Below, one piece after another: positions 1 through 6,045 of a stretch of 9,550 nt of DNA; position 1 is the first letter of the stretch, and every line of letters starts with the position of its first letter. The notes below the pieces were generated by a model that saw only the letters and a program-made list of their open reading frames with translations, was not told where the DNA came from and made no database searches. A program made the position numbers and the translations under genes. Origin of the DNA: Bacteroidales bacterium (lineage in GTDB: Bacteria > Bacteroidota > Bacteroidia > Bacteroidales > JAADJA01); contig JAIOTR010000387.1 of the NCBI GenBank assembly GCA_021106665.1, forward strand, positions 1 to 9,550. Direction: 5' to 3'.

Positions 1-1238
1 CCCCAGTCATCAAGAACATCAATAGTACCGTTATTGTTGATATCCTGTGTCCATCCGATTAAACTATAATCGTCAACAAGCTCTGAATAAACGCAATCAG
101 AATAAGGACACAATGCATTCATATCATTAGAGAAAGTTGGCCTGTTTTCGTTCCAGTAACCAATTCCACCAACTCCGGGGTACCAGAAAGCTCCGGCTCC
201 ATCAGATTGAGCCCTGTTGATACCGAATACAACGTGTACCATGCCACTTTGGTCAAAAGCAAGGCCATGAGCGCCGTCAGCACAATAGAAAGTGTCAGTT
301 GGAAACATAGCATTGGGATCCCACAATGGATATGGACACTCCCAGATAATGGTTTGTGTCCATGTGTCACCACCATCGGTTGATTTCATTAAACCGAGAT
401 CAGTAAATGAATCACCATAAAGAATAGCAACGTTGTCACCTTGTGCCTGGACTTCATAAGTATCGCCGGAAAAATACAGATAATTACTGCTGTTCATTTC
501 ATCAATAAGTACATCTTGCATATTCCAAGTATCACCACCATCCGCTGATCTGGAATACAACATTGCGCCATCTATTCCCTGGTAAATTGAACCGCCATTA
601 GCTACAGGCCGGGTTAGAGCAATTTGATGAACAACGCTGTGGTTCACACCACCGGTTGTCATCCTGGGCCAAACCATTTCGTTGCCCACCGGTGTTAAGT
701 AATCTATCAGCGTCCAGTCGCCTGAACCTTTATCTGCCCTTCTGGAATAAGCCAGGCCATCATAAGCAGCTCCGGAATAGTGTGCAAGGTTGATTTCACC
801 ATTTTCTCCCCATGCAGAATATGCCGGCCATCCGGTACGGTCGGCTTCTAATTTTTCTGTTGGAATAGGCCCCCAGTCATTTCCGTCAAAATAGTTGTAC
901 CCTGTACCACGGTCATCGGCAAAGTTAGGAAAATCATAACCAATCGTCCAAACAGCGCCAACGGTACCATCATCATACACAAAAATCCTGTTTTGCATAC
1001 TTGAATTGCTTTGCAAGTCATAAAAGGTAGTGCCAATAATCTCTTCTTCAGGTGTAAGTAAATCCTGAGATGAAGAAGGTAGTGCCTCGTGACTGAAATT
1101 ATTAGTTTCAATTACGGGCTGTACTTTTTTAACTGCGAAATTACGCAAGTCATTTGAAATTGTAGCCCTTTGCTGGGCAAATCCTGCCATAACGAATGCC
1201 AGGACAAAACTTAAAAGTAAAAGTCTTTTCATGATCAT
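1..1238 (-). CDS. Exported Asp-box (BNR/sialidase-like) repeat protein, 3' end missing
   Basis: The reading frame is open from the start at 1238 to the window edge (412 complete codons), so the C-terminus is not visible. The N-terminus is a typical signal peptide: a basic start (MKR), a hydrophobic core (LLLLSFVLAFVMAG) and likely cleavage after FA at about residue 21. Two perfect Asp-boxes of the form SxDGGDTW lie at residues 231-238 and 286-293. Such boxes mark blades of beta-propellers in sialidases and related secreted proteins. A degenerate version (ADKGSGDW) lies further upstream. Four cysteines cluster after the second box. The last visible residues, 399-410, form an EF-hand or dockerin-like calcium loop (DINNNGTIDVLD). 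An enzymatic sialidase role is not supported, because no catalytic arginine triad could be assigned. A surface or secreted propeller protein, possibly a type IX secretion cargo, fits better, but the sorting domain would be outside the window. An alternative in-frame ATG lies at 1232 (MKRLLLL). Confidence 0.8.
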   Translation of the reverse strand, partial: MIMKRLLLLSFVLAFVMAGFAQQRATISNDLRNFAVKKVQPVIETNNFSHEALPSSSQDLLTPEEEIIGTTFYDLQSNSSMQNRIFVYDDGTVGAVWTIGYDFPNFADDRGTGYNYFDGNDWGPIPTEKLEADRTGWPAYSAWGENGEINLAHYSGAAYDGLAYSRRADKGSGDWTLIDYLTPVGNEMVWPRMTTGGVNHSVVHQIALTRPVANGGSIYQGIDGAMLYSRSADGGDTWNMQDVLIDEMNSSNYLYFSGDTYEVQAQGDNVAILYGDSFTDLGLMKSTDGGDTWTQTIIWECPYPLWDPNAMFPTDTFYCADGAHGLAFDQSGMVHVVFGINRAQSDGAGAFWYPGVGGIGYWNENRPTFSNDMNALCPYSDCVYSELVDDYSLIGWTQDINNNGTIDVLDDW

Positions 1239-1313
1239 TTTTTTAAGATTAGTAAATCGTATGATTAATTTAAAAAATTGTTTAGAAAACCTAAAACTGT
1301 ACACAAAGAAACA

Positions 1314-1343
1314 CAAATTTATTAAAAAAATATATTTTAACAA
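1314..1343 (-). promoter_or_regulatory. Bacteroidota-type promoter for the Asp-box protein gene
   Basis: On the minus strand a TTG (1343-1341) is followed after 19 bp by TAAATTTG (1321-1314). This matches the Bacteroidota sigma-A pattern of TTG, about 19 bp, then TAnnTTTG. Transcription would start near 1308, giving a leader of about 70 nt before the start codon at 1238. It is the best full promoter in the window, since both boxes and the spacing fit. No transcript data support it here. Confidence 0.6.
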
Positions 1344-1346
1344 GCC

Positions 1347-1383
1347 TAAATCAGTTAACGGTTGAAATAAATCAGTTAACGGT
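1347..1383. repeat. Two 16-bp direct repeats, probable activator-binding site
   Basis: The sequence taaatcagttaacggt occurs perfectly at 1347-1362 and again at 1368-1383, with a period of 21 bp, or two helical turns. Both copies lie just upstream of the -33 element of the minus-strand promoter (TTG at 1343-1341). Read on the minus strand, each contains ACCGTTAAC, and the two 9-mers are separated by 12 bp. This resembles the LytTR-family response-regulator site, a pair of 9-bp direct repeats with a GTT core spaced 12-13 bp, with a mismatch only at the last base. The binding protein is inferred. The repeat itself is directly visible. Confidence 0.65.
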
Positions 1384-1478
1384 AAACTATAACGAATGTT
1401 AAATCAGGACTTAAAGCACAGGTAAACTTTAATAGTGCAAATAAAAAAAGGACATACACTTTAATCTTATAATGTCGT

Positions 1479-1486
1479 TATCTTTG
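1479..1486 (+). promoter_or_regulatory. -7 box (TATCTTTG) of the permease-glycosyltransferase operon
   Basis: TATCTTTG followed by C is a very good match to the Bacteroidota -7 consensus TAnnTTTG. No TTG is present at the expected -33 distance, so only half of the promoter is convincing. Transcription would start near 1492, leaving a leader of only about 25 nt before the GTG start at 1517. Confidence 0.55.
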
Positions 1487-1516
1487 CGATTAACTTATTG
1501 GTGAATTAATATTTTG

Positions 1517-2944
1517 GTGAAAAAAGTATACCTGTTAGTAATAAAATCTTACCTCGGTCCATTGGTCATGACCTTTTTTATATCATTGTTTATCCTTCTG
1601 ATGCAATTTTTATGGAAGTATATTGATGATTTGGTGGGAAAAGGTCTTGAATGGTACATCATAGCAGAACTTTTATTTTATGCATCATCTACTTTTGTTC
1701 CGCTAGCACTTCCACTGGCCATTTTGCTTTCATCGCTAATGACTTTTGGAAACCTTGGTGAACATTATGAACTGGTTGCCTTGAAGGCTGCCGGAATTTC
1801 ATTGAGGAGAATTATGCTTCCGCTTATTATTATGTCAATTTTTATTAGTGGTATTGCTTTTTACTTTTCTAATAATGTATTACCCATTGCCAATCTTAAA
1901 TTCAAATCGTTGTTATATGATGTAAGGGAACAAAAGCTTGCCCTGGATATTCAGGAAGGTGTTTTTTATACAGGAATTGAAGGATTTGTTATTAGGGTTG
2001 GCAAAAAGGATAAAGACGACCAAACCATAAGGAATGTGATGATTTATGATCACAGGAGTAAAAAAGGAAATGTAAATTTAACTGTGGCTGATTCAGGAAG
2101 AATGGAACTCACTTCCGATGGTTTAAACCTAGTATTTATACTTTACAATGGATTCAATTATCTGGAAAAGACCGATCAGAAGAATTATAAAAAAACCAAT
2201 CCTTATCAAAGAACTAAATTCAGAGAGGAAATACGTAAGTTTAATTTGATGGACTTTGAAATGACAAGAACCAATGAAGACCTCTTTAAGAGTAATTATT
2301 CAATGCTCAATTTGCGTCAGTTGAGGGATGCAGAAGATTCATTAATTGCCCAGATAAATGAAAAAAAAGACAAAAACCCTGCTTCAACCCTGAATAAATT
2401 CAATTTCTATTCTAAAATAGATTCAAGCAAATATGTAAGCTTTGAAACAGACAAACCCTATATAACAGACTTATTACAAGAATTTAAGGATTATGAAAAG
2501 GTTAATATCATTGAGGAGGCAACAAACAGGTTGAGGAGGGACCGACAAACTTTACAGAATCATAAAACGGAAATCGAACTCAAAAAAAAGCTGGTTTTCA
2601 GGCATCAGGCTGAGTGGCACAGAAAATTCACTCTCTCATTTGCCTGCCTTGTCCTGTTTTTTATAGGCGCCCCCCTTGGCGCCATCATTCGACGGGGAGG
2701 ATTAGGATTGCCGGTTGTAGTTTCTGTAGTATTTTTTGTATTGTTCCACATCATTTCAATTACAGGCGAAAAATCGGTGAAATCGGGTGTGATTGATGCT
2801 AACATTGGCATGTGGATCGCTCCGGTTGTCCTTTTGCCTTTAGGTATATTCCTTACAATAAAAGCCACAACCGATTCACCATTACTGGATGCTGACTCAT
2901 GGATCAAAATGTATAGCAGGATCTTTAAAAATAGAACGGATTGA
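1517..2944 (+). CDS. LptF/LptG family permease (lipopolysaccharide export)
   Basis: This is an inner-membrane subunit of the Lpt transporter, which with the LptB ATPase extracts lipopolysaccharide and passes it to the periplasmic bridge. The family is clear from three N-terminal membrane helices (about residues 15-35, 52-75 and 98-118), the cytoplasmic motif ELVALKAAGIS (85-95) and a periplasmic beta-rich domain. Three C-terminal helices follow (about 370-390, 398-416 and 431-449), with WHRKFTLSFA and IGAPLGAIIRRGGLG between 367 and 398. The length is about 475 residues against about 360 in E. coli. Most of the excess is a charged, probably helical stretch at about 255-365, before the fourth helix. 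There is no ATG start. GTG at 1517 gives MKKVYLLVIKSYLGP, the expected family N-terminus, while TTG at 1514 is a one-codon-longer alternative. The stop overlaps the next start as TGATG. Whether it is the F or G paralogue cannot be decided from sequence alone. Confidence 0.92.
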   Translation: MKKVYLLVIKSYLGPLVMTFFISLFILLMQFLWKYIDDLVGKGLEWYIIAELLFYASSTFVPLALPLAILLSSLMTFGNLGEHYELVALKAAGISLRRIMLPLIIMSIFISGIAFYFSNNVLPIANLKFKSLLYDVREQKLALDIQEGVFYTGIEGFVIRVGKKDKDDQTIRNVMIYDHRSKKGNVNLTVADSGRMELTSDGLNLVFILYNGFNYLEKTDQKNYKKTNPYQRTKFREEIRKFNLMDFEMTRTNEDLFKSNYSMLNLRQLRDAEDSLIAQINEKKDKNPASTLNKFNFYSKIDSSKYVSFETDKPYITDLLQEFKDYEKVNIIEEATNRLRRDRQTLQNHKTEIELKKKLVFRHQAEWHRKFTLSFACLVLFFIGAPLGAIIRRGGLGLPVVVSVVFFVLFHIISITGEKSVKSGVIDANIGMWIAPVVLLPLGIFLTIKATTDSPLLDADSWIKMYSRIFKNRTD

Positions 2945-4146
2945 TGAAAGTATTATTTCTGTGTAATAAATCTCCATACCCGCCCAGAGAAGGTGGCCCC
3001 ATGGCAATGAATGCCAATATCGTGGGACTTACCAATGCCGATCATAAAATCAAAGTATTAGCTCTTAATACGAATAAATATTTTATTGACTCAAAAGAGA
3101 TTCCCGGGAAGTATAAAAAAGAAACAGGTATTGAATTGATCTATAAAGATCTATCTGTAAAACCAATTGAAGCATTTTTAAACCTGTTCTCAAAAAAATC
3201 ATATCACGTGGAAAGGTTCATTTCCAAAAAATTTGAAAATAAGATCGCTGAAACGCTATCAAATGAAAACTACGACATTGTACAATTGGAAATGCTTTAC
3301 ATGACTCCTTACATTGAAACAATAAGGAAATATTCTGATGCGAAAATAATTCTAAGATCACACAATATCGAACACTTAATTTGGAGCAGGATCACTTCGT
3401 CCACAAATAATCCATTTAAAAAAAAATACCTTGAACATTTAACGGGCAAACTAAAAGCGTATGAGTTAGCAACCATGAATAATATGGATGGAATTATTGC
3501 TATCACCGATAAGGATGCTGATTATTATAAAAATAATGGTTGCCGGATTCCTGTTACAGATATCCCATTTGGTGTTGATATTAGCAAATATAACTTCTCA
3601 GGTTCAGAATATGAGTTTCCTTCATTGTTTCATTTGGGTTCAATGAACTGGATGCCCAACGAAGAAGGGATTAAATGGTTTTTGGATAATGTCTGGGATA
3701 GGATAAATAAAAAATTTCCCGCATTAAAATTTTATCTTGCCGGTAGAATGATGCCCTCCTGGCTGTTAAAAATAAATCTGGCCAATGTTGAAGTTTTGGG
3801 CGAGGTAGATGATGCAAAAAAATTTATTCAATCCAAAGGTGTTATGATTGTGCCATTATTCTCAGGAAGTGGTATCAGGATAAAAATTATTGAAGGTATG
3901 GCATTGGGAAAAGCTATTATTTCAACTAAAATTGGCGCTGAAGGAATTAACTACACGAATGGAAAAAACATCATAATTGCCGATACACCGGATGAATTTC
4001 TCGATGCTATAGAAAAGTGTGTTCAAAATAAAGTGTATTGTGAACAGCTTGGACAAAATGCCAGAAAACTAATTGAACAAAATCACAATATTGAAAGTAC
4101 TACTCAAAAACTAGTAGGCTTTTATAATAAGCTTTTGGAAAATTGA
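2944..4146 (+). CDS. Glycosyltransferase, GT-B fold, GT4-like
   Basis: This 400-residue protein is a predicted cytoplasmic nucleotide-sugar glycosyltransferase. The N-terminal Rossmann-like domain starts MKVLFLCNKSPYPPREGG, with a glycine-rich acceptor-side loop, and contains RSHNIEH at 138-144, seen in a subgroup of GT4 enzymes. The C-terminal donor domain begins near 228 (HLGSMNWMPNEEGIKWF), followed by FYLAGR (263-268), VEVLGEVDD (282-290) and the donor-binding segment from SGSGIRIKIIEGMALGKAII to IGAEGI (307-335). In the usual EX7E motif the second Glu is E317, but the first position is Ser309. The preferred start is ATG 2944, in TGATG overlap with the permease stop, which suggests translational coupling. 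An in-frame TTG at 2941 is less likely. Donor and acceptor sugars cannot be read from the sequence. The place after an Lpt permease suggests lipopolysaccharide or another surface glycan. Confidence 0.9.
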   Translation: MKVLFLCNKSPYPPREGGPMAMNANIVGLTNADHKIKVLALNTNKYFIDSKEIPGKYKKETGIELIYKDLSVKPIEAFLNLFSKKSYHVERFISKKFENKIAETLSNENYDIVQLEMLYMTPYIETIRKYSDAKIILRSHNIEHLIWSRITSSTNNPFKKKYLEHLTGKLKAYELATMNNMDGIIAITDKDADYYKNNGCRIPVTDIPFGVDISKYNFSGSEYEFPSLFHLGSMNWMPNEEGIKWFLDNVWDRINKKFPALKFYLAGRMMPSWLLKINLANVEVLGEVDDAKKFIQSKGVMIVPLFSGSGIRIKIIEGMALGKAIISTKIGAEGINYTNGKNIIIADTPDEFLDAIEKCVQNKVYCEQLGQNARKLIEQNHNIESTTQKLVGFYNKLLEN

Positions 4147-4190
4147 CTTATTTTTGAGCCTTTCAATAATAACAAAGGTTTGACAGCTGC

Positions 4191-5360
4191 ATGAAGATTT
4201 TTGTACTTTTACCACGCTTCCCTTTTCCCCTTGAAAAAGGCGATAAACTCAGGGCTTACAACCAAATCAGGCAGCTTTCGGTAAAAAATGAAATTTTCCT
4301 TTGCACATTAAGTGACATTAAAATAAAACCCGAATATATTAAAGCATTAGAGCCCTATTGCAAATCAATCACCAATTTCAATATTTCGAAAATTTCTATA
4401 ATCATCAATGTTTTTTTAGCCTTTTTTAATGGTAAGCCATTCCAGGTTGGATATTTCTACAATTCAGAGATTAATAAAAAGATTGACAAGTTGATAGACA
4501 AAATACAACCCAACCATATTTATTGTCAGCTCATTCGGGTGGCAGAATATGTAAAGAATAAAAAAATTCCAAAAACGCTTGATTACCAGGATGTATTTTC
4601 CAAAGGTGTAGAACGAAGATGCCAGACTTCTCCCTTTTATCTCAAACCGGTTTTAAAATCAGAATATAAACGGCTATTAAAATATGAGGCCGATATATTT
4701 GATTATTTTGATAATAAAACCATCATATCCAAGCCTGACCGTGATCTTATTCAGCACAAGGATAAAGGTGAAATAAAGATCGTTATCAATGGTGTTGATA
4801 CGGAATTTTTTAAACCTATGGATATTCCCAAAGAATATGAGTTGGTATTCATCGGGAACATGGGTTATCCTCCAAATGTAAATGCTGCCGAATATTTGGT
4901 AAAGGAAATTTTACCCTTAGTTCAAAAACAAAAACCAGAAGTAAAATTGGTACTGGCCGGGGCATCACCACATGCAAATGTTACAGCACTAAAATCTGAC
5001 AAAGTAGAAATAACAGGTTGGGTGGAGGACATCAGGGAATGTTATGCAAAAGCAAAAATATTTATTGCTCCCATGCAAATCGGTACCGGTTTACAAAATA
5101 AACTTTTGGAGGCCATGGCAATGAAAATCCCCTGTATTACTTCGCCTTTAGCCAATGAAGCACTCGAAGCCAAAAATAGTGTAGAGATTTTGGTGGGAGA
5201 AACAGCGAAAGAGTTTGCCAATCACATCATTCATTTGCTTGATAAAAAAGAATTGGCAAATGAACTGGCTTTGAATGGATATAATTTTGTCCATCGCAAC
5301 TTTAATTGGGCTGTAGCAACGGGTGAACTTGAAAAATTAATAAGTATAGGAGAGTTTTAA
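4191..5360 (+). CDS. Second glycosyltransferase, GT-B fold, GT4-like (Stp1/TIGR03087-like)
   Basis: This 389-residue protein is predicted to transfer a sugar from a nucleotide donor on the cytoplasmic side. The start MKIFVLLPRFPFPLEKGDKLRAYN matches the opening of sugar transferases related to the exosortase/EpsH-associated group. It is followed by LDYQDVFSKGVERR (130-143), KPDRDLI (181-187) and INGVDTEFFKP (199-209). The donor domain holds IGNMGYPPNVNAAEYL (221-236), LVLAGASP (253-260), VEITGWVEDI (272-281) and APMQIGTGLQNKLLEAMA (293-310). E307 is the second Glu of the EX7E motif, while the first position is Thr299. It follows the first transferase by 44 bp and is similar in fold but clearly divergent, so it is not a recent tandem duplicate. 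No exosortase or PEP-CTERM gene is visible here, so that family link is only by resemblance. The acceptor is unknown. Confidence 0.88.
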   Translation: MKIFVLLPRFPFPLEKGDKLRAYNQIRQLSVKNEIFLCTLSDIKIKPEYIKALEPYCKSITNFNISKISIIINVFLAFFNGKPFQVGYFYNSEINKKIDKLIDKIQPNHIYCQLIRVAEYVKNKKIPKTLDYQDVFSKGVERRCQTSPFYLKPVLKSEYKRLLKYEADIFDYFDNKTIISKPDRDLIQHKDKGEIKIVINGVDTEFFKPMDIPKEYELVFIGNMGYPPNVNAAEYLVKEILPLVQKQKPEVKLVLAGASPHANVTALKSDKVEITGWVEDIRECYAKAKIFIAPMQIGTGLQNKLLEAMAMKIPCITSPLANEALEAKNSVEILVGETAKEFANHIIHLLDKKELANELALNGYNFVHRNFNWAVATGELEKLISIGEF

Positions 5361-5413
5361 ATAGACGCTTCCAATTTCTGTAATTTGTTATTCAAAAAAC
5401 TACTAATAATTTG

Positions 5414-5596
5414 ATGGATACTTTTTTATTGGTTTTTGTAGGGTTATCATTTTTAGGTTTTATTGTTGGCCTGGCAGGGAAAAGTGTGGCTGTAAAGAAA
5501 AAATCACTTAAAAAGAGCGAATTTTATAACCGGATAACCATTCTTTTTCTAACTTTAATGTTTGCTTTTGCAATTACTTATTCATTTGTTAATTAA
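5414..5596 (+). CDS. Small two-helix membrane protein of unknown function
   Basis: This 60-residue protein is not assigned to any family I recognise. It has two hydrophobic segments (about residues 3-23 and 41-58), joined by a strongly basic loop (KKKSLKKS, about 29-36). By the positive-inside rule this is a hairpin with the loop in the cytoplasm and both ends outside. The chosen start is ATG 5414. A TTG directly before it (5411) would only add one Met. It lies 53 bp after the second glycosyltransferase and only 11 bp before the DUF4870 gene, so co-transcription with the latter is likely. The composition agrees with the neighbours and there is no sign of truncation. Confidence 0.65.
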   Translation: MDTFLLVFVGLSFLGFIVGLAGKSVAVKKKSLKKSEFYNRITILFLTLMFAFAITYSFVN

Positions 5597-5607
5597 TTTC
5601 AATCAAT

Positions 5608-5964
5608 ATGGATCAAACAAACCAGCAAGTAAGGGATGAGCGGATGTGGGGCATGTTTTGTCATTTAAGCGCTTTTGTCATGTTTTTTATTCCATTTGGC
5701 AGTGTTATCGGGCCTTTGATAATCTGGTCCATCAAAAAAGATGAATTCCCTTTTGTTAATGAACAAGGAAAAGAAGCCCTGAATTTTCATATATCAATGA
5801 TCATATACTATATCATTGCCGCAATTTTAATAATAATTGTCATTGGCATTGCACTACTGATCGCCCTATGGGTATTTCAAATGATTATGATAGTTCTTGC
5901 CTCCATCAAAGCGAATAATGGTGAAACATTCAAATATCCGTTGTCCATCAGGTTTATTAACTGA
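5608..5964 (+). CDS. DUF4870 domain-containing membrane protein
   Basis: This 118-residue protein matches the DUF4870 (Tic20-like) family through several conserved features. They are MWGMFCHLSAF near the start (residues 13-23), a first helix ending in GPLIIWSIKKDEFPFVNEQGK (35-55), then EALNFHIS and a long hydrophobic stretch (about 63-100) forming two closely spaced helices. The ending KANNGETFKYPLSIRFI (101-117) is typical. The length is normal for the family. The biochemical role of DUF4870 proteins is not established, so no function is claimed beyond an integral membrane protein. It follows the 60-residue membrane protein by 11 bp and ends 81 bp before hisS, where a separate promoter begins. 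Confidence 0.88.
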   Translation: MDQTNQQVRDERMWGMFCHLSAFVMFFIPFGSVIGPLIIWSIKKDEFPFVNEQGKEALNFHISMIIYYIIAAILIIIVIGIALLIALWVFQMIMIVLASIKANNGETFKYPLSIRFIN

Positions 5965-6002
5965 ATATTCAATTATCCTGTATCCTGAAAAATAATTTCA
6001 TT

Positions 6003-6010
6003 TACTTTTG
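6003..6010 (+). promoter_or_regulatory. -7 box (TACTTTTG) of hisS
   Basis: TACTTTTG followed by C fits the Bacteroidota -7 pattern TAnnTTTG. The -33 element is weak: a CTG at 5978-5980, 22 bp upstream, is the closest match. Transcription would start near 6016, giving a leader of about 30 nt. The box suggests that hisS is expressed apart from the upstream operon. Confidence 0.5.
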
Positions 6011-6045
6011 CATCACTTTAACTATTTGAATTTTAGATTTTAAAG

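Larger units (their letters stand above)
1239..1516. other. Divergent intergenic region (278 bp)
   Basis: This gap separates the minus-strand Asp-box gene from the plus-strand operon. It holds the minus-strand promoter (1314-1343), the paired direct repeats (1347-1383) and a plus-strand -7 box (1479-1486). The 8-mer ggtaaact also occurs twice, at 1381-1388 and 1421-1428. I see no RNA gene and no convincing small ORF. Confidence 0.6.

Noticed and set aside
119..376. Open frames on the minus strand at 119-376 and 848-1111
   Set aside because: They lie out of frame within the Asp-box protein reading frame, whose signal peptide and SxDGGDTW motifs show it is the real gene.
1..1238. Calling the Asp-box protein a sialidase
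   Set aside because: Asp-boxes occur in many beta-propellers, and I could not identify the arginine triad or the FRIP-type motif of true sialidases in the visible part.
2666..2683. GC-only inverted repeat ggcgcc-N6-ggcgcc, possible hairpin
   Set aside because: It encodes the conserved Gly-Ala-Pro-Leu-Gly-Ala of the permease family, so the repeat follows from repeated Gly-Ala codons and sits inside an open gene.
2605..2907. Frames of both strands overlapping the permease C-terminus (2605-2907 minus, 2614-2796 plus)
   Set aside because: The permease frame there carries conserved membrane and IGAPLGAIIRRGG motifs. The others give low-complexity peptides with no family likeness.
4149..4156. TATTTTTG as an internal promoter before the second glycosyltransferase
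   Set aside because: It fits TAnnTTTG, but no TTG is found 17-23 bp upstream, and such boxes are frequent by chance in AT-rich DNA. The gene spacing is consistent with an operon.
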